DNA of 64,000 bases, from positions 770,001 through 834,000 of the forward strand of contig NZ_CP012369.1 of NCBI RefSeq assembly GCF_001267405.1, given 5' to 3'. The position numbers and the translations under genes are program-made. Below, piece by piece: positions 9,297-17,905 of this stretch (position 1 is its first letter; every line of letters begins with the position of its first letter). A model generated the notes under the pieces. It searched no databases. It had not been told where the DNA came from and was given only the letters and a program-made list of their open reading frames with translations. Origin of the DNA: Moorella thermoacetica. Lineage in GTDB: Bacteria > Bacillota > DSM-521 > Neomoorellales > Neomoorellaceae.

Positions 9297-10217
9297 TTGC
9301 CTGTGGTCTATATGGACGTGGTTCTGGTAATTAACCTGGTTATGGATTACTTTATCCTCTGGGCCACAGCCAGACTGGGGCAATTGCCGGCTTCTTGCTG
9401 GCGGCTCCTGGCCGGAGCCACCGTCGGGGCGGCTTATTCCCTGGCGCTCTTATTTCCCGGCCAGGAACCGGCCCTTACCATGGTGGTAAAGGTCCTCTTT
9501 TCCCTGGTTATGATTCTGGCGGCTTTTTATCCCCTCAGCTGGCGCCGTTTTTTTCAGGCGGTGGTTTATTTTTACCTGGTTGCCTTCGCCATGGGGGGGG
9601 CCATGCTGGGAGGCATCTACCTTTCCGGTGGTGGCAAGAGCCTGCAGTTAATGGGCGGTGCCATGATGGCGGCTTCAGGACTCCACTATACCTGGCTCCT
9701 GGTAGCCCTGGCGGCTGCCATGGTGCTGGTTCGCTGGGGTGCAGGCTGGCTGAAAAAAAACATCTGGCAGCAGATGCTCCGGCTGCCAGTGGTGATAACC
9801 TTCGGCGGCCGTCACCTGGCCGTCAAGGCCCTGGTTGATACCGGCAACAGCCTGCGGGAACCCCTTTCCCAGCGGCCGGTGATTATCGTGGAATATAGCG
9901 CCTTAAAGGAGATCATGCCTCCGGAGATTATTAAAGCCTATGACAGCCAGGGGGGATTTGACCTGGATAGCCTAGTGAACTCCTTGGCCGCCACTCCCTG
10001 GGCAACCCGGTTACGGTTGATCCCCTATCACTCTCTGGGACAGGAACGGGGGATGCTCTTGGGTTTACGCCCGGATGAGGTGGTTATTGTAACCGGCCAG
10101 GGGATGATCAAGGTAAAGGAGGTTTTAATCGGCCTCTACCGGGAGCGGTTATCGCCGGAGGGCAATTACCGGGCCCTGCTGCACCCGGATTTGCTGGAAC
10201 TGAGTATGAGCTTCTGA
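9297..10217 (+). CDS. spoIIGA: SpoIIGA, membrane aspartic protease that processes pro-sigma-E
   Basis: SpoIIGA sits in the mother-cell septal membrane and cleaves pro-sigma-E when signalled by SpoIIR. The 306-residue protein has about five hydrophobic helices in its first 150 residues and then a soluble protease domain with the aspartic-protease signature ALVDTGNSL; the active-site Asp is residue 181. The start is TTG after GGGGTGAT. It is directly followed by its substrate gene sigE, and spoIIR lies in the same cluster, so the whole activation circuit is linked here. Confidence 0.93.
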   Translation: MPVVYMDVVLVINLVMDYFILWATARLGQLPASCWRLLAGATVGAAYSLALLFPGQEPALTMVVKVLFSLVMILAAFYPLSWRRFFQAVVYFYLVAFAMGGAMLGGIYLSGGGKSLQLMGGAMMAASGLHYTWLLVALAAAMVLVRWGAGWLKKNIWQQMLRLPVVITFGGRHLAVKALVDTGNSLREPLSQRPVIIVEYSALKEIMPPEIIKAYDSQGGFDLDSLVNSLAATPWATRLRLIPYHSLGQERGMLLGLRPDEVVIVTGQGMIKVKEVLIGLYRERLSPEGNYRALLHPDLLELSMSF

Positions 10218-10230
10218 GGGGGAAAGACCG

Positions 10231-10962
10231 GTGGTCCAGCGCTTATTGAACCTTGCCAGAATAAAGCTCCAGTTCCTCTACAACCACCTGGCCCTGAGGT
10301 TGAGGTGGCTGGCGGAAATTTTTTATGTGGGCAGTAGCGAAGCCCTGCCACCACCCCTTTCCAGCGATGAGGAATCGGACCTCCTCCTGCGCCTGGAAGA
10401 CGGCGACGCCGCCGTTAAAAAGGTTCTCATTGAACGCAACCTACGCCTGGTAGTTTATATAGCCCGCAAGTTTGAAAATACCGGCGTTGGCATTGAGGAC
10501 CTGGTCTCCATAGGTACCATCGGTCTGATTAAGGCTGTCAATACCTTTGACCCCAAGAAGCGGATCAAGCTGGCTACCTATGCCTCTCGCTGTATCGAGA
10601 ATGAGATTCTTATGTACCTGCGCCGTAATAATAAAACCCGGGCGGAGGTATCTTTCGATGAACCCTTGAACATCGACTGGGACGGCAACGAACTCCTCCT
10701 CTCCGATGTCCTGGGGACGGACAATGATATTATTTATAAATCCATAGAGGAAGAAGTCGACCATAAACTGCTGCAACTGGCCATGCGCAAGCTCTCCTCC
10801 CGGGAGCGCAAGATCATGGAGTTTCGCTTCGGCCTCCTGGATGGCGTAGAGAAAACCCAGAAGGAGGTAGCCGACATCCTGGGCATCTCCCAGTCCTATA
10901 TCTCCCGTCTGGAGAAGCGCATTATCAAGCGCCTGCGCAAAGAGATCGCCAGGATGGAGTAG
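10231..10962 (+). CDS. sigE: Pro-sigma-E, early mother-cell sporulation sigma factor
   Basis: A sigma-70 family factor that directs early mother-cell transcription. The 243 residues keep an N-terminal pro-sequence (about residues 1-28, amphipathic, [20 protein letters not shown]...) before [14 protein letters not shown], the known processing region. Region 2 ([30 protein letters not shown]) and region 4 helix-turn-helix ([20 protein letters not shown]) are intact. GTG start, 13 bp after spoIIGA. Co-transcription with its protease is the standard arrangement. Confidence 0.96.
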   Translation: MVQRLLNLARIKLQFLYNHLALRLRWLAEIFYVGSSEALPPPLSSDEESDLLLRLEDGDAAVKKVLIERNLRLVVYIARKFENTGVGIEDLVSIGTIGLIKAVNTFDPKKRIKLATYASRCIENEILMYLRRNNKTRAEVSFDEPLNIDWDGNELLLSDVLGTDNDIIYKSIEEEVDHKLLQLAMRKLSSRERKIMEFRFGLLDGVEKTQKEVADILGISQSYISRLEKRIIKRLRKEIARME

Positions 10963-10974
10963 AACACTTATGAG

Positions 10975-11015
10975 GGAGGAGCCCCCCATGGGGGCTAATA
11001 CCTTCACCATCGAAC
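10975..11015 (+). repeat. Dispersed ~45-bp repeat, copy A
   Basis: GGAGGAGCCCCCCATG GGGGCTAATACC and a tail ending CATCGAA. This is one of four related copies in the window (others near 17798, 43860 and 47817). The first half can fold as an AGCCCC/GGGGCT hairpin. It lies between sigE and sigG, about 180 bp upstream of sigG and in the same direction. This copy is the most divergent in its second half. Confidence 0.6.
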
Positions 11016-11088
11016 CAGGTCGAGGAGCTGTACCTGCCAGCCCTTAACAAAAGGATTGCCAATTGTGTCCATCAAGTATCTTCTTACG

Positions 11089-11107
11089 GCCCTATCAGGG
11101 CTTTTTT
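11089..11107 (+). terminator. Short hairpin with T-tract between sigE and sigG
   Basis: GCCCT and AGGGC pair around ATC and are followed by six T residues. The 5-bp stem is short, so termination may be partial. It would separate spoIIGA-sigE from the later-expressed sigG. Confidence 0.6.
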
Positions 11108-11195
11108 ATTATGCCCCTTTTGCCGGGCCGTATAAAAGCAGGTAGCCATGGCAATAATTATCCCAGGACCAAGGTCGGGAGGTTTCTCGCCAGGA

Positions 11196-11966
11196 ATGCT
11201 GAACAAAGTAGAAATCTGCGGTGTGAATACCTCCAAATTACCCCTGCTGAAGAGTGATGAGATCCGCCAGCTCTTTCAACAGATGCAGGCCGGAGAAACC
11301 GGAGCCCGGGAAAAGCTCATTACAGGCAACCTGCGCCTGGTTTTAAGCGTCATCCAGCGCTTCACCAACCGCGGCGAACACGTGGACGACCTGTTCCAGG
11401 TGGGTTGTATTGGCCTCATGAAGGCCATTGATAACTTTGATCTGAGCCAGAACGTCAAGTTTTCCACCTACGCCGTGCCCATGATTATCGGCGAGATCCG
11501 GCGTTACTTGCGGGACAATAACCCTATCCGGGTCAGTCGTTCCTTGCGGGACGTGGCCTACAAGGCCCTCCAGATAAGGGACACCCTGGTGAATAAGCTC
11601 GCCAGGGAACCCTCTCTGGCGGAAGTAGCCCAGCAACTGGACCTGCCCCAGGAAGAAGTAATCTTCGCCCTGGATGCCATTCAGGAGCCGGTGTCCCTTT
11701 TCGAACCGATTTATCATGACGGCGGCGATCCCATCTTTGTCATGGACCAGATTGGGGACGAAAAGAACCAGGACAGCAGCTGGCTGGAGAATATCGCCAT
11801 CAAAGAGGCCATGAACAAGTTGAATCCCCGGGAGCGCCTCATCCTATCCTTACGTTTCTTTGAAGGCAAGACCCAGATGGAAGTCGCAGACGAAATCGGC
11901 ATATCCCAGGCCCAGGTCTCCCGGCTGGAAAAAGCAGCCCTGCAGCATATGCGGAAATATATTTAA
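11196..11966 (+). CDS. sigG: Sigma-G, late forespore sporulation sigma factor
   Basis: Sigma-G runs late transcription in the forespore. The protein begins MLNKVEICGVNTSKLP, which matches the start of Bacillus sigma-G, so ATG 11196 (GGGAGGT 12 bases upstream) is preferred over ATG 11148, which would add 16 unrelated residues. Region 2 (VDDLFQVGCIGLMKAIDNFDL) and region 4 (TQMEVADEIGISQAQVSRLE) are intact, as is DPIFVMDQIGDE between them. The final length is 256 residues. Confidence 0.95.
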   Translation: MLNKVEICGVNTSKLPLLKSDEIRQLFQQMQAGETGAREKLITGNLRLVLSVIQRFTNRGEHVDDLFQVGCIGLMKAIDNFDLSQNVKFSTYAVPMIIGEIRRYLRDNNPIRVSRSLRDVAYKALQIRDTLVNKLAREPSLAEVAQQLDLPQEEVIFALDAIQEPVSLFEPIYHDGGDPIFVMDQIGDEKNQDSSWLENIAIKEAMNKLNPRERLILSLRFFEGKTQMEVADEIGISQAQVSRLEKAALQHMRKYI

Positions 11967-11991
11967 ATAAGGTGAGGAGGAGTGTCAAGGA

Positions 11992-12636
11992 GTGTCTCGA
12001 TGGAAAAAATCCTTGCTGGCAATGTTGCTGGCCGGGATAGTAATCATGGCTGGAGGTTCAAACTGGCAGGAAGCCCGGGTTGTTCCGGCATATAATTCGC
12101 ATAATTTAATCAGATTGCATGTCATCGCCAACAGCGATACGCCCGGCGACCAGGAGTTAAAACGTCACGTCAGGGATGCCGTCCTGGCCAGTGTTGGTCA
12201 GCGTCTGGCGGGGGCCGGGGACATAACTACAGCCAGGAAACTTGTTAGCACCAACCTGGCAACCATAACCGCCGCCGCGGAAGCCCAGATCAAGCGGGAA
12301 GGCCGTAGCTACACCGTCCGCACGGAATTTGGCGATTTTCCCTTCCCGATCCGGGCTTACGGGGACCTAACTCTGCCGGCAGGAAACTACGAGGCCGTCC
12401 GCCTGGTAATCGGGGAGGGCCGGGGGCAGAACTGGTGGTGTGTCCTATTCCCACCCCTGTGCCTGGTGGACGTTGCCAGTAAGGGCAACCCCGGACCGGT
12501 TGCCGCCGGCCCGCCTGCTATGGTGGCAGGAATGGCTTCTGAAGCAGGGCCGGCACCGGGAGCCTTTCAGGTTCGCTGGAAGATAATAGAGGTATTTAAA
12601 ACCTCGCGCCAGTACCTGGCCAGCCTGTGGCCCTGA
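11992..12636 (+). CDS. spoIIR: SpoIIR, secreted signal activating SpoIIGA
   Basis: SpoIIR is made in the forespore and signals across the septum to SpoIIGA so that sigma-E becomes active. The 214-residue protein has a signal-peptide-like N-terminus (KKSLLAMLLAGIVIMAGG) and the family core LIRLHVIANSDTPGDQELK, with GQNWWCVLFPPLCLVD later. GTG start with an upstream GAGGAGG. In Bacillus spoIIR is far from spoIIG; here it sits just behind sigG. Confidence 0.92.
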   Translation: MSRWKKSLLAMLLAGIVIMAGGSNWQEARVVPAYNSHNLIRLHVIANSDTPGDQELKRHVRDAVLASVGQRLAGAGDITTARKLVSTNLATITAAAEAQIKREGRSYTVRTEFGDFPFPIRAYGDLTLPAGNYEAVRLVIGEGRGQNWWCVLFPPLCLVDVASKGNPGPVAAGPPAMVAGMASEAGPAPGAFQVRWKIIEVFKTSRQYLASLWP

Positions 12637-12657
12637 ACCACCGGAGGTGGTTTTTTT
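12636..12657 (+). terminator. Intrinsic terminator after spoIIR
   Basis: AACCACC and GGTGGTT form a 7-bp stem with a GGA loop, followed by a T-rich run. It begins on the last base of the spoIIR stop codon. Confidence 0.88.
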
Positions 12658-12726
12658 CTTTTTTAACCAGGACCAGTCATATAATTTAGTTAACAGGACC
12701 CTCGGGTCACGGCGGAGGTGGGGGCG

Positions 12727-12996
12727 ATGATCCGGGTGGCTGAGCTGCGGCAGCGCGAGGTAATTAATGTCATTGACGGGCGGCGCCTGGGGACAATTAA
12801 AGATATTGACCTGGACCTGGAGGAAGGGCGGGTCAGGGCCCTCATTGTTCCCGGACAGGGTAGCAAGTTTCTTTTCTTCTTTGGCCGGGAGGAGGACCTG
12901 GTCATTCCCTGGGAGAATGTCGTTAAAATAGGGGTAGACGTCATCCTCGTCGAGAGTTACAGCAGTACAGCGCCGGTACACCGGGAAAAGGCTTAA
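12727..12996 (+). CDS. ylmC: YlmC/YmxH-family PRC-barrel sporulation protein
   Basis: A protein of 89 residues with a PRC-barrel fold pattern: VINVIDGRRLGTIKDIDLDLEEGRVRAL and later VIPWENVVKIGVDVILVE. Members are widespread in spore formers; some are induced during sporulation, but no precise role is known. ATG 12727 is chosen because GGAGGTG ends 6-7 bases upstream; GTG 12718 overlaps that site. It begins the ylm cluster. Confidence 0.88.
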   Translation: MIRVAELRQREVINVIDGRRLGTIKDIDLDLEEGRVRALIVPGQGSKFLFFFGREEDLVIPWENVVKIGVDVILVESYSSTAPVHREKA

Positions 12997-13020
12997 GATC
13001 CCCGGTCTTTATGTTATAAT
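12993..13020 (+). promoter_or_regulatory. Possible promoter for ylmD
   Basis: A perfect TATAAT (13015-13020) lies 11 bp before the ylmD start. The best -35 is TTAAGA, 16 bp upstream, a weak match. The start codon is so close that the transcript would be nearly leaderless, which lowers confidence. Confidence 0.35.
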
Positions 13021-13031
13021 AAAGCCCGGGG

Positions 13032-13868
13032 GTGGTTTCTTTGGCGACCTTCACCGGGGAGGAAAGAGAAGGCATTTTTTTCTTAAGGGTCACTTTTCTA
13101 GAATCCCGGGCACCGGTAAAAGCCGTCTATACCAGCCGCCGGGGAGGGGTGAGCAACGCCCCATATGACGGTTTAAACCTGGGCCTTCATGTCGGCGACA
13201 ACCCCCGGGCTGTTCTGGCCAACAGGAATCTGCTGGCCGGTGTCCTGGACCTGCCCCTGGGGAGCTGGGTTATCGGCGAGCAGGTTCACGGGAACGAAGT
13301 GGCCCGGGTGGGCAGGGAACAGGCCGGCAGCGGAGTGCAGGAACTGACTACCGCCCTGAAGGGCATCGATGCCCTGGTTACCAATGAGCCCGATGTAACC
13401 CTGGTTGCCTTTTTTGCTGATTGTGTTCCCATATATATAGTCGACCCTGTCAACCGGGCCCTGGGCCTGGCCCACGCCGGCTGGCGGGGAACGGTCCTCC
13501 AGGTGGGGGCCCGGATGGTGGCGCGTATGGCGACCGAGTTTGGCAGCCGGCCTGGAGACCTCCTGGCTGCCATAGGACCGGCTGTAGGCCCCTGTTGCTA
13601 CCAGGTAGACGCCAGGGTGGTAGATAAGGTACAGGAACACCTCCCCTTTGCCGGTGAACTGCTGGCGGCGGACGGTCCCGGGCACTGGCGCCTGGACCTG
13701 CCCCGGGCGAATTACCTGAGCCTGGTGGCTGCCGGTTTGCAGCCTGACCGGATAGCGGTTGCCGGTATCTGCACTCACTGCCAAGCTGAAACCTTTTTCT
13801 CCCACCGAGCCTCCGGCGGTATTACCGGGCGCCAGGCGGCTATGCTGGCCCTGGGGGAACAGGTATGA
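13032..13868 (+). CDS. ylmD: YlmD/PgeF-family protein (laccase-domain, COG1496)
   Basis: The family was named for a copper-oxidase-like activity; several members are purine nucleoside phosphorylases/adenosine deaminases, and E. coli PgeF (YfiH) corrects wrong residues in murein precursors. Seen: TSRRGGVSNAPYDGLNLGLHVGD, GEQVHGN, FFADCVPIYIVDP with the conserved Cys, LAHAGWRGT, and GICTHCQAETFFSHRA. The metal/nucleoside-site His and Cys residues are all present. GTG 13032 or TTG 13041 (GGGGGTGG 5 bases upstream) may be the start. The gene overlaps the next by 4 bp. Confidence 0.9.
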   Translation: MVSLATFTGEEREGIFFLRVTFLESRAPVKAVYTSRRGGVSNAPYDGLNLGLHVGDNPRAVLANRNLLAGVLDLPLGSWVIGEQVHGNEVARVGREQAGSGVQELTTALKGIDALVTNEPDVTLVAFFADCVPIYIVDPVNRALGLAHAGWRGTVLQVGARMVARMATEFGSRPGDLLAAIGPAVGPCCYQVDARVVDKVQEHLPFAGELLAADGPGHWRLDLPRANYLSLVAAGLQPDRIAVAGICTHCQAETFFSHRASGGITGRQAAMLALGEQV

Positions 13869-14836
13869 AGACGGCCAATAATCCATCACCACCCCCGGTC
13901 AAAACCCGGCCGCGACGGCGCCGCCGGCCCGGGCGATTCATTGTGCGGGTAGCCCTCCTGATTTTATTGCTCCTGGTGGCCTGGTCCGGCATCAGGGGAG
14001 CGGCCCGGGCAGTTGCGTGGCACTTTTTACTTACCCGGCAGGTGGATACCGGTACCCTGGAGGACAACCTCCCCCTGGAGGTGTATATTGCCCGGGAGGA
14101 AAAGGTCCTGACGGCGCCGGTAACCGGTACCCTGACCCCGGTGGTACCGGAAGGGGAACGAGTACCGGTAGGAGCCACCATCGCCAATCTTCTCCCTGTG
14201 GCGGCCGGGACAAACCCGGTGGCCATTAAAGCCCCTTACCCGGGCCAGGTCTCTTACGAGGTTGACGGCCTGGAAGCAAATTTGCAGCCGGCCACCCTGG
14301 GCAACATCAGCTACCAGGATTTAAAACGCCTGATAGCCCTGGCCAGGCCGGTGACCGCACGCGGCCAGGTTAAGGAAGGAGAACCCGTAGTTCGCCTGGT
14401 TAATAACCTGGACCCCCTGCGGCTCTATGTCCCCCTGGAAAACTGGCCGGCTGGCTGGAAGGTAGGCCAGGAGGTTACCTTGAAGGTACCAGGGGATAAT
14501 GGCGAGGTCCGGGCCCGGATTATCCGCCTTCAGGATGAAGGTAACCAGCGGGCTGCTGTGATGGAGGTGGCTACCTGGGACAATAGCTGGCTTCTTCCCC
14601 GCCAGATGGCCGTGGTGGCGGTATTGAGGCGTTACCGGGGGATAATACTGCCGGCGTCAGCCCTGGATGTCGGACCGGGGGGAGAGAAAGGGGTATATGT
14701 CCTGGGAGCCAATAGCTTCAAGTGGCAGCCGGTTACCATCGTGGGCCAGGTGGGAGACCAGGTGGCCGTCCGGGGCCTGGAAGCGGGCGCCGAGGTGGTT
14801 CTCCGGCCTCGTCTGGCACGATGGTTGATGAATTAG
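13865..14836 (+). CDS. HlyD-like membrane-anchored protein of the ylm cluster
   Basis: A 323-residue protein with a very basic N-terminus (TRPRRRRRPGRF), one membrane helix (about residues 20-45) and an extracytoplasmic part rich in beta strands resembling HlyD-type adaptor domains (VLTAPVTGTLTPVVPEGERVPVGATIA is a typical lipoyl/hairpin edge). Proteins of this type are found beside ylmD/ylmE in many clostridia, but no transport partner lies here, so an export role is not supported. ATGA overlap with ylmD suggests coupling. Function unknown. Confidence 0.75.
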   Translation: MKTANNPSPPPVKTRPRRRRRPGRFIVRVALLILLLLVAWSGIRGAARAVAWHFLLTRQVDTGTLEDNLPLEVYIAREEKVLTAPVTGTLTPVVPEGERVPVGATIANLLPVAAGTNPVAIKAPYPGQVSYEVDGLEANLQPATLGNISYQDLKRLIALARPVTARGQVKEGEPVVRLVNNLDPLRLYVPLENWPAGWKVGQEVTLKVPGDNGEVRARIIRLQDEGNQRAAVMEVATWDNSWLLPRQMAVVAVLRRYRGIILPASALDVGPGGEKGVYVLGANSFKWQPVTIVGQVGDQVAVRGLEAGAEVVLRPRLARWLMN

Positions 14837-14899
14837 GGCGGGGAAGCAGGATTTACAATAAATATGTAGAAAGTATAAAGAATTACGCGGGGGAAAAAC

Positions 14900-15610
14900 A
14901 TGGTTAACGTGTCAGAAAATATTACCAGGGTGTTGGAAAGAATAGCCGCTGCAGCCAGACGCAGCGGCCGCCGGCCAGAGGATATCACTTTGGTGGCAGT
15001 TACCAAGACTGTTCCCGTGGAACGCATCCGGGAAGCTGTTGCCTGCGGCCTGAAGGACCTGGGGGAAAACCGGGTCCAGGAACTCCTGTCCAAACAACCC
15101 CATGTCGAGGGAGTCAACTGGCACCTCATCGGCCACCTGCAGCGTAACAAAGTTCGCCAGGTCTGGGACCGGGTTTGCCTGATCCACTCCGTAGACAGCC
15201 TGGAGCTTGCCCGGGAGATAAATAAGCGGGCGACTGCCGCCGGACGCCGGGTGGACATTCTCCTGGAGGTCAACATAGCCGGGGAAGAGAGCAAGTTCGG
15301 CCTGGTTCCCGACGCCGTTATCCCTCTGGTGCGGGAGATAGCTGGCTGGCCGGGGCTACATATCTGCGGCCTGATGACGGTGGCGCCCCTGGTGGCGGAT
15401 CCCGAAGAGGTACGCCCGGTTTTCCTCCGTCTGGCCGCTTTACGGCGGGAAGTGGAGGCCCTGCGCCTTCCCGGCGTAGACATGGCCTATCTTTCCATGG
15501 GAATGACCAACGATTTTGAGGTGGCCATTGAGGCCGGAGCCAACATGGTCCGTATTGGCTCCGCCATTTTTGGTTCCCGTGACTATCAAACTAAGGTGGA
15601 GGTGCATTAA
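14900..15610 (+). CDS. ylmE: YggS/YlmE-family PLP-binding protein
   Basis: Members bind pyridoxal 5'-phosphate without known enzyme activity and help balance free PLP and amino-acid pools. The 236-residue TIM-barrel protein has the PLP lysine in [10 protein letters not shown], then [25 protein letters not shown], and the phosphate-binding end [28 protein letters not shown]. It is followed 2 bp later by sepF, the conserved arrangement in Gram-positive bacteria. Confidence 0.93.
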   Translation: MVNVSENITRVLERIAAAARRSGRRPEDITLVAVTKTVPVERIREAVACGLKDLGENRVQELLSKQPHVEGVNWHLIGHLQRNKVRQVWDRVCLIHSVDSLELAREINKRATAAGRRVDILLEVNIAGEESKFGLVPDAVIPLVREIAGWPGLHICGLMTVAPLVADPEEVRPVFLRLAALRREVEALRLPGVDMAYLSMGMTNDFEVAIEAGANMVRIGSAIFGSRDYQTKVEVH

Positions 15611-15612
15611 GG

Positions 15613-16053
15613 GTGGCATTCTGGCAGGGTTTAATCAACTGGCTGGGGTACGGTCATGAAGGGGAGGAGCCGGTAATGGAGAAACCGGTGCTTGAGGCGG
15701 AAACAACTCCAGTTACCCCGGCTAAAGGAAAACTGGTAGGCTTACCGACTGCGCGTAACGCCATGCGCCTGGTAATTGCCCGGCCCCAGTCTTTCGAACA
15801 GGCCGCTGGCCTGGCGGAGAATCTGAAAAACTACCGGCCGTTAATTGTCAACGTCGAGGGCATACCCGTTGAGGAAGCAAGGCGGATTATTGATTTCTTG
15901 AGCGGTGCCGCCTATGCCCTGGGGGGCAGGGTGCGCAAGGTGACCAGCGGTATCTTTTTATTTACTACCAGCAATGTCGACCTGAGTGGCGATCTGGAAG
16001 ATCAAATACCGGGTGGCCTGAACTGGCTGGAGGCAGCAGGCCGGGGTAGATAG
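15613..16053 (+). CDS. sepF: SepF, cell-division protein linking FtsZ to the membrane
   Basis: SepF binds membrane and the FtsZ tail and helps align protofilaments. The 146-residue protein has the expected short N-terminal amphipathic helix ([14 protein letters not shown]), a variable acidic linker and the SepF core ([18 protein letters not shown]..., [29 protein letters not shown]). GTG start. Together with ftsA in the same window this gives two FtsZ membrane anchors. Confidence 0.94.
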
Positions 16054-16070
16054 CGGAGGCTAAAGAAAAG

Positions 16071-16865
16071 GTGGACGTAAAAATCGGTTTTCTTGGTGCC
16101 GGGGCTATGGCCGAGGCCCTTATTCGCGGTATCATCCAGGCCAGGCTGGTGCAGCCGGAGCGGTTATGGGCCTATGACATCCGGGCTGCAAGGTTGAAGG
16201 AACTGGAGCAACGATTCGGATTGGTGGCGGCAGCTAGCAGGGAAGAACTGGCGGCCGCTGCGGACATCATAATTCTGGCCGTAAAACCCCAGAATGTGGA
16301 AGCGGCTCTGACTGGATTGCAGGTCAAGGGGGATAAGCTGGTGATCTCCATTATTGCCGGCGTAACCCTTTCCCGCCTGGCGGGATACCTGGGTGACGTG
16401 CCTTTAGTCAGGGTAGTGCCCAATACCCCGGCCCTGGTTGGTGCTGGGGTTTCCGCCCTGGCCGCGGGCGCCCGGGTGGGACAGGAAGACCTGGAGAAAG
16501 CCTTGGCCATTTTCCGCTCTGTAGGCGAGGCCATGGTGTTACCGGAAGAACAGCTAAACGCCGTGACCGGCCTGAGTGGGAGCGGGCCGGCTTACGTTTA
16601 TATGATCATTGAAGCCCTGGCCGACGGCGGCGTGCGCCAGGGACTGGCCAGGCCGGTAGCCCTGGAACTGGCGGCCAGGACCCTCTTAGGAGGAGCACAG
16701 ATGGTCCTGGCCACCGGTGAGCACCCGGGGGTCCTGAAGGATAGGGTAACCTCCCCGGCGGGGACAACTATAGCCGGCCTCGCCGTACTGGAAGACCGGG
16801 GCGTGCGGGGAGCCCTCATCCGGGCTGTCGAGGCTGCTACCCTGCGGGCCGGCGAACTTGAATAA
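16071..16865 (+). CDS. proC: ProC, pyrroline-5-carboxylate reductase
   Basis: ProC performs the last step of proline synthesis, NAD(P)H-dependent reduction of pyrroline-5-carboxylate. The 264-residue protein has the Rossmann start VKIGFLGAGAMAEALIRG, AVKPQN, VVPNTPALVGAGVSAL, and the signature region AVTGLSGSGPAYVYMIIEALADGGVRQGL. GTG start. Its placement between sepF and yggT is recurrent in clostridia; a link to division is not known. Confidence 0.96.
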   Translation: MDVKIGFLGAGAMAEALIRGIIQARLVQPERLWAYDIRAARLKELEQRFGLVAAASREELAAAADIIILAVKPQNVEAALTGLQVKGDKLVISIIAGVTLSRLAGYLGDVPLVRVVPNTPALVGAGVSALAAGARVGQEDLEKALAIFRSVGEAMVLPEEQLNAVTGLSGSGPAYVYMIIEALADGGVRQGLARPVALELAARTLLGGAQMVLATGEHPGVLKDRVTSPAGTTIAGLAVLEDRGVRGALIRAVEAATLRAGELE

Positions 16866-16877
16866 GGAGTAGATGGC

Positions 16878-17144
16878 ATGCAGACCCTGGCAGTCCTGGT
16901 CCGGGTGGCCTTTGAGGTTTTAAACTGGCTGATTATCGCCCGGATCCTCATTTCATGGTTTCCCCACGATCCCAATCACCCCATCATGCGGTTTATTTAT
17001 GAGATTACGGAACCGGTCCTGGCCCCTTTTCGCCGGATCATGCCCCGCACAACCATGCCCATTGATTTCTCACCCATTATTGCCGTCCTGGTATTACAGC
17101 TGGTGGAGCACCTGCTGATCAACTTCATCATGCGCTTGGGATAG
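16878..17144 (+). CDS. ylmG: YggT/YlmG-family small membrane protein
   Basis: A protein of 88 residues with two membrane helices flanking the family segment LISWFPHDPNHPIMRFIYEITEPVLAPFRRIMPR. YggT proteins are linked to division, membrane organisation and osmotic tolerance, with no defined mechanism. ATG start with AAGGAG upstream. ylmH, which lies between ylmG and divIVA in Bacillus, is missing here: divIVA begins only 13 bp later. Confidence 0.9.
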   Translation: MQTLAVLVRVAFEVLNWLIIARILISWFPHDPNHPIMRFIYEITEPVLAPFRRIMPRTTMPIDFSPIIAVLVLQLVEHLLINFIMRLG

Positions 17145-17157
17145 GAGGCCCCTAAAG

Positions 17158-17712
17158 GTGCTGACTCCCCTGGATATCAATAAAAAAGAGTTTCACCGCA
17201 GTTTCCGCGGCTATAACTGCGAAGAAGTAGATGAATTCCTGGAGCAGATCTTGCGCGATTACGGCCAGGTTTACCGCGAAAACCAGGAAATGCGGGAAAA
17301 GAACCAGCGCCTCAGCGAAGAACTGGAGCGTTATGCCCACTTGGAACAAACCTTGAAGGATGCCCTGGTAATGGCCCAGCAGGCGGCTGATGAAATGCGC
17401 CAGAACGCCCAGAGGGAAGCAGAACTGAAACTCCGGGAGGCGGAGAACAAAGCCCGGGAGATTTTAAACCAGGCCCGGGCCCAGGCGGAAAAGGTTGAAC
17501 GCTACCAGCGGGACCTGGAGGCAAGTACCAGGGCCTTTAAAATGCGCCTGCGCTCCCTCCTTAAAGCACAATTGGAACTCCTGGAGGACCAGGTGGAGGC
17601 TGAAGCAGCGGCGACGGCTGACCGGCAGGGGGAAACGCTCCGGGAGCCTGGCCCGGGTGAGGAAGAAATAACGGACTGTGAACTTGACCCCTGCCGCCAG
17701 GAACAGGTATGA
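17158..17712 (+). CDS. divIVA: DivIVA, polar/septal coiled-coil scaffold
   Basis: DivIVA recognises curved membrane at poles and septa and recruits partners. The 184-residue protein starts with the conserved membrane-binding domain LTPLDINKKEFHRSFRGYNCEEVDEFLEQI, followed by a long coiled coil (about residues 30-150) rich in E, Q, R and A. The C-terminus is acidic and variable, ending EITDCELDPCRQEQV. GTG start. It closes the ylm cluster; about 190 bp without a gene follow before ileS. Confidence 0.93.
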   Translation: MLTPLDINKKEFHRSFRGYNCEEVDEFLEQILRDYGQVYRENQEMREKNQRLSEELERYAHLEQTLKDALVMAQQAADEMRQNAQREAELKLREAENKAREILNQARAQAEKVERYQRDLEASTRAFKMRLRSLLKAQLELLEDQVEAEAAATADRQGETLREPGPGEEEITDCELDPCRQEQV

Positions 17713-17797
17713 TTGAAAAAAGAATCAAGGGTATTAAAGGAAGCAATTATGCCAGGTAAAGTAACGGCATGATAAGCCCCTGGAAGGAGCTTTTATC

Positions 17798-17842
17798 GGA
17801 GGAGCCCCTCATGGCGGCTGATGCCCCCGCCAGCGAATTATG
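17798..17842 (+). repeat. Dispersed ~45-bp repeat, copy B
   Basis: Begins GGAGGAGCCCCTCATGG, continues GCTGATGCCCCCGCC and ends AGCGAATTATG. It lies 64 bp upstream of ileS in the same direction. The internal ATG, 7 bases after GGAGGAG, opens a 10-codon frame (MAADAPASEL, then TGA). No T-box features (AGGGTGGTACCGCG or a specifier loop) are present in the ileS leader. Confidence 0.7.
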
Positions 17843-17905
17843 AAAATGTGGGTTAAGGCAAAATTATTTTTGGTAGGACCCTATTTGGAGGAGTGGCGAG
17901 ACTAA

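Noticed and set aside
11148-11195. Longer sigG start at ATG 11148
   Set aside because: The extra 16 residues do not match sigma-G, whereas MLNKVEICGV at 11196 does.
17713-17905. T-box riboswitch upstream of ileS
   Set aside because: The conserved AGGGTGGTACCGCG-type antiterminator, a specifier loop and an intrinsic terminator are all missing; only the dispersed repeat is present.
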